Positions 1 to 7,412 of a stretch of DNA of 35,217 nucleotides are shown here, one piece after another. Numbering within the stretch: the first letter of the stretch is position 1; each line of letters starts with the position of its first letter. Source of the stretch: a bacterium (GTDB lineage: Bacteria; Arandabacterota; Arandabacteria; Arandabacterales; Arandabacteraceae). Location of the stretch: the NCBI GenBank assembly GCA_025774845.1, contig JALGZP010000029.1:1-35217 (forward strand), read 5' to 3'. The translations under genes and the position numbers were made by a program. The notes under the pieces were generated by a model that saw only the letters and a program-made list of their open reading frames with translations, was not told where the DNA came from and made no database searches.

Positions 1-2
1 TA

Positions 3-3000
3 TCCGTGACTCACAAAGGTACACTCGCAAGTCCCCAAGCCTACTCGATCGTATGTTCCGAACCGCTCGGAACGGCTACGCCGGATACTGAAGATCCGGT
101 GGTGACGGTGACCGCGCCGGATGGTGGTGAGACATGGAATATCGGTAGTGTCTATGACATCACGTGGACGGCAACGGACAATGTGGGGGTCGACTTCGTG
201 GACATCCTGCTATCAAGCGACGGGGGGGCGACTTATCCCCACACGATTGCGACAGGTGAGCCCAACGACGGTACCTTCCCTTGGCCGGTAGATGTGACGC
301 CAACCACTCAGGCCCGCATCTTGGTGATCGCCTATGATGCGGCCGCCAATAGTGGTGAGGATGAGAGTGATGCCGACTTCACCATCGCCGATGGTACCGA
401 TCCGGTTGTGTTGGTGACTCAGCCCAATGGTGGTGAGACATGGAATATCGGTAGTTCCTACGATATTACATGGACGGCGAGTGACAACGTTGGTGTTACC
501 TCAGTCGCCATCCTGCTATCGAGTGATGGTGGAGCCACCTATCCAGACACGATAGCTCCGGTTGAGGCCAACGATGGTGTGTTTAACTGGGAGGTCGATG
601 TAGCACCGACAATGGGGGGACGTGTTAAGGTAATCGCATACGATGCGGCAGCCAATAGTGGTGAGGATGTCAGCGATGACATCTTCATAATAGCCGATGG
701 TACCGATCCATCGGTCACGGTGACTCAGCCTAATGGTGGTGAGGGATGGGATATAGACAGCTTCTTCGACATCACATGGATTGCAACAGACAATATCGGT
801 GTCACCTCGGTGGATATCCTGCTCTCAACCGATGGTGGCATGACTTACCCTTACGCACTAGCGTTGAGCGAGGCCAACGATGGTGTGTTCCCATGGCTGG
901 TAGATGTTGCACCGACCACCCAGGCACGTGTGAAGGTGATCGCATATGATGCGGCGGCAAATAGCGGTGAGGATGTGAGCGATGCCGACTTCACTATCTT
1001 TGATGGCACCGATCCGGTAGTCACAGTCACGCAGCCCAATGGCGGTGAGACCTGGTATATCGATAGCTTCTTCGACATCACATGGAGTGCCACCGACAAT
1101 GTGGGTGTTACCTCTGTGGACATCCTGCTTTCAAGCGACGGTGGAGCAACGTATCCAACTACGTTGGCTATCGGCGAGGCTAATGACGGTGTGTTCCCGT
1201 GGCTGGTGCTGGATGAACCACCTACCACCCAGGCGCGCATAAAGGTGATCGCGTACGACGCGGCGGGCAACAATGATGAAGATGAGAGCGATGCTGACTT
1301 CACTATTGCTGACGCTACCGATCCAGTCGTTACTGTGCTTGCACCTAATGGCGGCGAGACCTGGTATATCGACAGTTTCTTTGACATCACATGGACGGCA
1401 ACCGACAACGTCGGCGTCACCTCAGTAGACATCCTGCTATCAACTGATGGCGGGGCCACGTATCCACGCGCCCTGGCGACAGGCGAGACTAATGATGGTA
1501 TCTTCCCTTGGATGGTGGATGAACCGCCGACCACACAGGCACGCATAAAGGTGATTGCATACGATGCAGCTACTAATAATGGTGAGGATGAGAGCGATTC
1601 CGACTTCACCTTAGCTGACAACACCGACCCAGTGGTAACGGTGACCCAGCCCAACGGAGGTGAGACGTGGTATATTGACAGCTTCTTCGATATCACGTGG
1701 AATGCTGCTGATAATGTGGCTGTTACCTCAGTAGACATTCTCCTATCAACCGACGGGGGAGCAACCTATCCACGTACGTTGGCTACCGGCGAGGCCAATG
1801 ATGGAGTCTTCACGTGGTTGGATGTCGACGAGCCACCGACTACTCAGGCACGCATAAAGGTGATTGCATACGATGCAGCAGCCAACAGCGGTGAGGATGA
1901 AAGTGATGCAGACTTCACGTTAGCCGATGGTACCGACCCTGTGGTGACAGTTATCCAGCCCAATGGTGGTGAGACCTGGGCAATCGACAGTTTCTTCGAC
2001 ATCACCTGGAGTGCCACGGACAACGTGGGAGTAACGTCAGTAGACATCCTGCTTTCAACCGACGGTGGAGCCACGTATCCAACTACGCTGGCTATCGGCG
2101 AGTCCAATGACGGCATCTTCCCGTGGATGGTGGATGAGCCACCCACGACCCAGGCGCGTATCAAGGTGCTTGCACACGATGCGGCCGCTAACAGCGGTGA
2201 GGATGTGAGCGATGCCGACTTCACTATCTTTGATGGCACCGATCCGGTAGTCACAGTCACGCAGCCCAATGGCGGTGAGACCTGGGCAATCGATAGTTTC
2301 TTCGACATCACCTGGACGGCAACCGATAATGTTGGTGTTACCTCGGTAGACATCCTGCTATCGAGCGATGGCGGAGCAACCTACCCTCACACCATTGCCA
2401 CCGGTGAAACCAACGACGGGATCTTCCCATGGTTGGTGGACCAGCCACCGACTACGCAGGCCCGTGTGAAGGTGATCGCATACGATGCGGCTGCTAATAG
2501 CGGTGAGGATGTTAGTGACGCTGACTTCACCATTACGGACGGGACCGATCCTGTTGTGACGGTGACCCAGCCCAATGGTGGTGAGACCTGGTATATCGAC
2601 AGTTTCTTCGATATCACGTGGTCCGCCACTGACAATGTGGGTGTCACTTCAATAGACATAGCAACCGGCGAGGCCAACGATGGGGTCTACAACTGGCAGG
2701 TGGATGTAGCGCCTACGACGCAGGCCCGCGTGAAGGTTGTGGCACATGACAATGCCGGCAACAGCGGTGAGGATGAGAGTGACGCAGACTTCACGATTGC
2801 CGATAACACCGACCCGGTTGTTACTGTGCTGGATCCCAATGTTGGTGAGACCTGGTATCACGGTACCTCACGTGATATCAACTGGACTGCCTCCGACAAT
2901 GTGGGGGTCACCTCCGTGGACATACTGCTCTCAACCGATGGGGGAGCTACTTATCCACGCACGCTGGCGACAGGTGAGCCTAACGACGGTACTTTCCCCT

Positions 3001-5861
3001 GGGTGGTGGATGAGCCACCGACTACACAGGCACGCATCCTGGTGATCGCATATGATGCGGCAGGCAACAACGGTGAGGATGAGAGCGATCTCGACTTCAC
3101 CATTGCAGACGGTACGAATCCTGTGGTCATCGTCACACAACCCAATGGTGGTGAGACCTGGGCAATCGATAGCTTCTTCGATATCACCTGGACAGCCACC
3201 GACAATGTGGGGGTCACCTCCGTGGACATACTGTTGTCGAGTGACGGTGGTGCTACCTATCCCCATACGATTGCCACGGGTGAAGCCAATGACGGTATCT
3301 TCCCGTGGTTGGTGGACCAGCCGCCCACGACGCAGGCACGTATTAAGGTGATCGCATACGATGCAGCTACCAATAGTGGTGAGGATGAGAGTGACGCCGA
3401 CTTCACGATTGCCGATGGGACCGATCCGGCGGTGGTGGTCATTCAGCCCAATGGTGGCGAGACCTGGCACATCGACAGCTCCTACGATATTTTGTGGATT
3501 GCGACTGATAACGTAGGTGTGACCTCAGTGGATATCCTGCTTTCAACCGATGGCGGAGCTACGTACCCAGACACACTCGCGACAGGTGAGCCTAACGATG
3601 GGACGTTCTCCTGGGTGGTAGATGTGTCACCCACTGTGCTGGCGAGTGTTAAGGTGATCGCGTATGACGCCGCGGGCAACAACGGTGAGGATGAGACCAA
3701 TGTCGTTTTCACAATTGAGGATAGCACCGATCCGTCTGTCACCGTCATACAGCCTAATGGTGGTGAGACCTGGGCAATCGACAGTTTCTTCGACATTACG
3801 TGGACTGCCACGGATAACGTGGGTGTTACCTCGGTAGACATCCTGCTATCGAGCGATGGCGGAGCAACCTATCCTCACACCATTGCCACGGGTGAAACCA
3901 ACGACGGTATCTTCTCATGGTTGGTGGATCAACCACCGACTACGCAGGCACGTATCAAGGTGATCGCATACGATGCGGCCACCAACAGCGGTGAGGATGA
4001 GAGCGATGCTGACTTCACCATTGCTGACGGCACCGATCCGGTCGTGACGGTGACGGCGCCTAATGGTGGTGAGACCTGGGCAATCGACAGCTTCTTTGAC
4101 ATCACATGGACGGCCACGGATAACGTGGGTGTTACATCAGTAGACATCCTGCTATCAAGTGATGGTGGTGCTACATATCCGCATATGATCGCCACGGGCG
4201 AAGCCAATGACGGTATCTTCCCGTGGATGGTGGACCAGCCACCCACGACGCAGGCACGTATTAAGGTGATCGCATACGACGCAGCTACCAATAGCGGTGA
4301 GGATGAGAGCGATGCTGACTTCACAATTGCTGATGGTACCGCTCCGATTGTGACGGTGACGGCGCCCAACGGCGGTGAGTTATGGGCAATCGACAGCTTC
4401 TTCGACATCACATGGACGGCTACCGATAACGTAGGTGTCACTTCAATAGACATTCTGCTGTCGAGGGATGGTGGCACCACATATCCGGATACAATCGCCA
4501 CCGGCGAAACCAACGACGGTACCTACTCGTGGCAGGTCGATCAGCCGTCCACAATGCAAGCTCGTGTCAAGGTGATCGCATACGACGCAGCTACCAATAG
4601 CGGTGAGGATGTTAGTGATGCCGACTTCACGATTGAGGACCTCACCCCACCGGTGGTCACGGTGACCCAGCCAAACGGTGGTGAGACGTGGAATATCGGC
4701 AGTTCCTATGACATCACATGGACAGCAACTGACAATGTGGGTGTTACCCACGTGGACATCTTCTTGTCGAGTGATGGCGGGGCGACGTACCCTCACACCA
4801 TTGCCACCGGCGAAACCAACGACGGTATCTTCCCATGGTTGGTTGATCAGCCACCCACGACGCAGGCACGCGTCATGGTCCGTGCGTATGATCTCGGACC
4901 GATCGCCAGTGAGGATATCAGCGATGCCGATTTCACCATTGCCGATGGTACCGCTCCGATTGTGACAGTGACCCAGCCCAATGGTGGGGAGTCATGGAAT
5001 GTAGATGGCACCTATGACATCACATGGACGGCAACCGACGATGTGGGCGTTGCCTGGGTGAATATCCTGCTCTCAAGTGATGGTGGTGCCACATATCCGC
5101 ATATGATCGCTGCTGGTGAGGCCAATGACGGTATCTTCCCGTGGATGGTCGATCAGCCGCCCACCACACAGGCGCGTATCAAGGTGGTCGCCTATGATGG
5201 AGCGGCCAATAGCGGTGAGGATGTGAGCGATGCCGACTTCACAATTGCGGACGAGACTGCTCCCAGTGTTACCGTTACGGTGCCCAATGGCGGTGAGGTG
5301 TGGGATATCGACTCGACCTATGATATTTCCTGGACCGCAACCGACAACGTGGGTGTCACCTCGGTGGACATCCTGCTCTCAAGTGACGGAGGCGCCACTT
5401 ATCCGGATACCATAGCCACCGGCGAGACCAACGACGGCGTGTATCCGTGGCTCGTTGATGCCGGTGTTACGCTGACGGCCCGGGTCAAGGTGATCGCGCA
5501 TGACGGGGCCGGGAACAGCGGCGAGGATGCAAGTGACGTCGACTTCGAGATAAGCGATCCGATTGCAGGAATTACCACGGAGAAAGAGGTCCCCTCTCGC
5601 CTGGTCATAACAGGCAACATGCCGAACCCGTTCAGCCGACGTACGACGGTCAGGTTCGGGATACCGCGTGACGGCTGGGTTGATATGGCTGTATATGATG
5701 TCTCAGGTCGACTTGTAACGAGACTTGCTGAAGGCTCACACACAGCCGGGTATCACACCGTGGAGTGGTCCGCGGATGGTGAGGTGGGAACCGGTATCTA
5801 CTTCCTGAAACTCCGTCTCGGGTCGGAAGACGTAACACGCAAGATTGTAATATCGAGATAA
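3..5861 (+). CDS. Giant secreted repeat protein, 18 Kre9/KNH-type Ig repeats plus FlgD-Ig/T9SS-like C-terminus (5' partial)
   Basis: The frame is open from the left edge, so the true start and N-terminal domain lie outside the window; the GTG at 6 is not a convincing start. The first visible residues (around HKGTL..PQAYS) resemble the end of the beta-sandwich domain that follows subtilisin-like proteases in such bacteria, so the missing part may be a peptidase (inference). From about base 93 to 5558 there are 18 tandem repeats of about 102 residues, each with PNGGETW, a DITW strand, DNVGVTSVDILLS, DGGATYP, NDG..PW and a SGEDESDADFTI end, matching the Kre9/KNH (PF10342-like) fold. The last ~95 residues (PNPFS, YDVSGRLV, GxYFLKL, KIVISR) form a FlgD-Ig/T9SS type A-like C-terminal domain. 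This suggests export across the outer membrane and surface attachment. Role could be adhesion or a stalk for an enzyme. The family call is firm; function is not. Confidence 0.85.
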   Translation, partial: SVTHKGTLASPQAYSIVCSEPLGTATPDTEDPVVTVTAPDGGETWNIGSVYDITWTATDNVGVDFVDILLSSDGGATYPHTIATGEPNDGTFPWPVDVTPTTQARILVIAYDAAANSGEDESDADFTIADGTDPVVLVTQPNGGETWNIGSSYDITWTASDNVGVTSVAILLSSDGGATYPDTIAPVEANDGVFNWEVDVAPTMGGRVKVIAYDAAANSGEDVSDDIFIIADGTDPSVTVTQPNGGEGWDIDSFFDITWIATDNIGVTSVDILLSTDGGMTYPYALALSEANDGVFPWLVDVAPTTQARVKVIAYDAAANSGEDVSDADFTIFDGTDPVVTVTQPNGGETWYIDSFFDITWSATDNVGVTSVDILLSSDGGATYPTTLAIGEANDGVFPWLVLDEPPTTQARIKVIAYDAAGNNDEDESDADFTIADATDPVVTVLAPNGGETWYIDSFFDITWTATDNVGVTSVDILLSTDGGATYPRALATGETNDGIFPWMVDEPPTTQARIKVIAYDAATNNGEDESDSDFTLADNTDPVVTVTQPNGGETWYIDSFFDITWNAADNVAVTSVDILLSTDGGATYPRTLATGEANDGVFTWLDVDEPPTTQARIKVIAYDAAANSGEDESDADFTLADGTDPVVTVIQPNGGETWAIDSFFDITWSATDNVGVTSVDILLSTDGGATYPTTLAIGESNDGIFPWMVDEPPTTQARIKVLAHDAAANSGEDVSDADFTIFDGTDPVVTVTQPNGGETWAIDSFFDITWTATDNVGVTSVDILLSSDGGATYPHTIATGETNDGIFPWLVDQPPTTQARVKVIAYDAAANSGEDVSDADFTITDGTDPVVTVTQPNGGETWYIDSFFDITWSATDNVGVTSIDIATGEANDGVYNWQVDVAPTTQARVKVVAHDNAGNSGEDESDADFTIADNTDPVVTVLDPNVGETWYHGTSRDINWTASDNVGVTSVDILLSTDGGATYPRTLATGEPNDGTFPWVVDEPPTTQARILVIAYDAAGNNGEDESDLDFTIADGTNPVVIVTQPNGGETWAIDSFFDITWTATDNVGVTSVDILLSSDGGATYPHTIATGEANDGIFPWLVDQPPTTQARIKVIAYDAATNSGEDESDADFTIADGTDPAVVVIQPNGGETWHIDSSYDILWIATDNVGVTSVDILLSTDGGATYPDTLATGEPNDGTFSWVVDVSPTVLASVKVIAYDAAGNNGEDETNVVFTIEDSTDPSVTVIQPNGGETWAIDSFFDITWTATDNVGVTSVDILLSSDGGATYPHTIATGETNDGIFSWLVDQPPTTQARIKVIAYDAATNSGEDESDADFTIADGTDPVVTVTAPNGGETWAIDSFFDITWTATDNVGVTSVDILLSSDGGATYPHMIATGEANDGIFPWMVDQPPTTQARIKVIAYDAATNSGEDESDADFTIADGTAPIVTVTAPNGGELWAIDSFFDITWTATDNVGVTSIDILLSRDGGTTYPDTIATGETNDGTYSWQVDQPSTMQARVKVIAYDAATNSGEDVSDADFTIEDLTPPVVTVTQPNGGETWNIGSSYDITWTATDNVGVTHVDIFLSSDGGATYPHTIATGETNDGIFPWLVDQPPTTQARVMVRAYDLGPIASEDISDADFTIADGTAPIVTVTQPNGGESWNVDGTYDITWTATDDVGVAWVNILLSSDGGATYPHMIAAGEANDGIFPWMVDQPPTTQARIKVVAYDGAANSGEDVSDADFTIADETAPSVTVTVPNGGEVWDIDSTYDISWTATDNVGVTSVDILLSSDGGATYPDTIATGETNDGVYPWLVDAGVTLTARVKVIAHDGAGNSGEDASDVDFEISDPIAGITTEKEVPSRLVITGNMPNPFSRRTTVRFGIPRDGWVDMAVYDVSGRLVTRLAEGSHTAGYHTVEWSADGEVGTGIYFLKLRLGSEDVTRKIVISR
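93..5558 (+). repeat. 18-unit tandem coding repeat, period about 306 bp
   Basis: Each unit encodes one Ig-like domain starting near DPVVTVTQPNGGETW. Units vary in sequence but share long identical DNA blocks; for example 963-1055 and 2193-2285 are identical over 93 bp at an offset of 1230 bp, four units apart. One unit, at 2554-2811, is shorter than the rest by 42 bp. The pattern fits growth by unequal recombination and gene conversion inside the array. Three related units occur in the protease gene at 8826-9734. Confidence 0.9.
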
Positions 5862-5880
5862 CGTCGTTTCTGTGAGCATC

Positions 5881-5911
5881 GGGGCAGGTTGGCCTTCATG
5901 GGACCTGCCCC
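5881..5911. terminator. GC-rich hairpin between convergent genes, probable bidirectional terminator
   Basis: A perfect 9-bp stem, GGGGCAGGT (5881-5889) with ACCTGCCCC (5903-5911), closes a 13-base loop. It lies between the end of the repeat-protein gene (5861) and the end of the oppositely oriented helicase gene (5925). The bases after it are only moderately T-rich on the + strand, so it is not a textbook intrinsic terminator. A hairpin with the same stem and loop length follows the protease gene at 10057-10087. Confidence 0.6.
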
Positions 5912-5924
5912 AACCGTATCCTTG

Positions 5925-7142
5925 TTATCTTTTCCGGCGGACGGGGCGGCGGCCGAGGCTGCGCTTCTGACGCGCGTGCCTCAGCTGAAATGCTGTCCGG
6001 GGCTTGGGTCCGAACTCTTCTGCGGGAATCTCAGGATGCTCCGATAGTGATAAGGACATCTTGATCAGCTTCTCGATACCGCGTACATCTCTACCCTGGT
6101 CGGGGGTGGCAAAGGAAATGGCGCGCCCCTTCTTACCGGCCCGGGCGGTCCGGCCTATCCGGTGCACGTAGGCTCCCGGATCGTCAGGTAGGTCATAGTT
6201 TAAGACCAGCTCTATCCCGTGAACATCAATCCCCCGTGCCGCTATATCGGTGGCTACAAGGATGCGATACTTGCCCGACTTAAAGCCGTTCAGTGCTTCC
6301 TTCCGCTGAGGGAGAGTCCGGTCTGAATGGATTTCGGCCGCGGCCCTGCGTGACTTCCTCAAGGTCCGCGCCACTTTCCATGCCCCTCGCTTGGTCCGTG
6401 TGAAAATAAGAACCGGACCCTTGTACTGGTCCAGCAGTCTCTCGAGCAGTGGGACTTTGAAGTCTTTCTTCACCACGAATACTTCATGCGAAACACCTTC
6501 CGCAGCAGTCCCGGAAGGAGCGATCTCCGTATGGACCGGCAGATGCATGTGGTCAGACGCTATATCGACTATCGCAGTGGGCATGGTCGCTGAGAAGAGC
6601 ATTGTCTGCCGTGCACGGGGAACGACCTTGAGTATGCGTTCGATCTGAGGCTGAAAGCCCATATCGAGCATGCGGTCGGCCTCGTCGAGAACGAGAACAC
6701 ACACATCTCTAAGGTTGAGGCACCGCTGACCCAAGAGGTCGATCAGACGTCCGGGTGTGGCCAGAATGATACGGGGCTTCCTCTTGAGAGCAGTTATCTG
6801 TGGGCCTTTGGATTCACCCCCTATGAGCACCGCGGTTCTCATATGCATAGCTTGAGTGAATGGCCTGAGGGCATCTCTTATCTGAATGGCCAACTCCCGG
6901 GTCGGGGCGAGCACCAGTCCCCTGCCCTTCTTCTTGGCAAGGTGCTGGATCATAGGAATGCCGTACGCAAGAGTCTTACCCGTACCGGTCTGGGCAATAC
7001 CGATTATATCCTTGCCCTCAATAGCGATCGGTATCGCCTTAAGCTGAATGGGAGTTGCCGTGGTATACCCCAGGGCCTCGGTCTTATCAAGAAGCCTCGG
7101 CGCGATGCCAAGCCCGTAAAAATCGTCCTGTGTTCTTTTCAT
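5925..7142 (-). CDS. DEAD-box ATP-dependent RNA helicase (RhlE-like)
   Basis: The 405-residue protein has the complete DEAD-box set in order: Q motif around Q33, Walker A AQTGTGKT at 50-57, PTREL at 80-84, TPGR, DEAD at 153-156, SAT at 184-186, then ATDIAARGID and HRIGRTARAG in the second RecA lobe. The tail is short and very basic (ends RRPVRRKR), as in RhlE-type helicases that bind structured RNA. It should unwind or remodel RNA in the cytoplasm, for example in ribosome assembly or mRNA decay. ATG at 7140-7142 is preceded on its strand by an AAGGAAG ribosome-binding site and a good promoter at 7172-7200. It is transcribed towards the repeat-protein gene and away from the protease gene, and has no evident functional tie to either. 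The exact subfamily is uncertain. Confidence 0.95.
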   Translation of the reverse strand: MKRTQDDFYGLGIAPRLLDKTEALGYTTATPIQLKAIPIAIEGKDIIGIAQTGTGKTLAYGIPMIQHLAKKKGRGLVLAPTRELAIQIRDALRPFTQAMHMRTAVLIGGESKGPQITALKRKPRIILATPGRLIDLLGQRCLNLRDVCVLVLDEADRMLDMGFQPQIERILKVVPRARQTMLFSATMPTAIVDIASDHMHLPVHTEIAPSGTAAEGVSHEVFVVKKDFKVPLLERLLDQYKGPVLIFTRTKRGAWKVARTLRKSRRAAAEIHSDRTLPQRKEALNGFKSGKYRILVATDIAARGIDVHGIELVLNYDLPDDPGAYVHRIGRTARAGKKGRAISFATPDQGRDVRGIEKLIKMSLSLSEHPEIPAEEFGPKPRTAFQLRHARQKRSLGRRPVRRKR

Positions 7143-7171
7143 ATTCTTACTTCCTTGTTCCGATAGACCTC

Positions 7172-7200
7172 ATTCTAAGACGTGGCTACCAACTTGGCAA
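7172..7200 (-). promoter_or_regulatory. Sigma70-like promoter for the helicase gene
   Basis: On the minus strand TTGCCA (7195-7200) and TAGAAT (7172-7177) are separated by exactly 17 bases. The predicted start of transcription would leave a leader of roughly 20-25 bases before the helicase ATG. The match is by consensus only. Confidence 0.6.
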
Positions 7201-7255
7201 GGATTTCAAGTGAAATTCTGTCTGAATCGGTACTCTTCAAGACGCTTCGAAACGG

Positions 7256-7284
7256 TTGAAATCCGCTACTGGATATGGTACAAT
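7256..7284 (+). promoter_or_regulatory. Sigma70-like promoter for the M6 protease gene
   Basis: TTGAAA (7256-7261) and TACAAT (7279-7284) are separated by exactly 17 bases. It is divergent from the helicase promoter about 55 bp away. It would give a leader of about 120 bases before the ATG at 7413; I saw no clear riboswitch or strong hairpin in that leader. Confidence 0.6.
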
Positions 7285-7412
7285 ATACTAAATGAGGTAT
7301 GTAGTATTAGAACACCCATTGATGAAACAGGTTAGGTGAAGCACATTTTAGCCATTCAAACGTGGCGCGGGTTGTAAGACCGCGTTTTCACTCTTCCATA
7401 GGAGGTAACAGC

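Noticed and set aside
93-5558. Regular repeats considered as a CRISPR array or mobile-element array
   Set aside because: The period is about 306 bp, the reading frame is kept throughout, and every unit encodes the same protein domain; there are no unique spacers.
851-5743. Long antisense open frames (for example 851-1738, 1844-2353, 3929-4513)
   Set aside because: They repeat with the same period as the sense Ig array and give low-complexity Ser/Thr/Val proteins with no recognisable family. They are a by-product of the repeat's codon usage.
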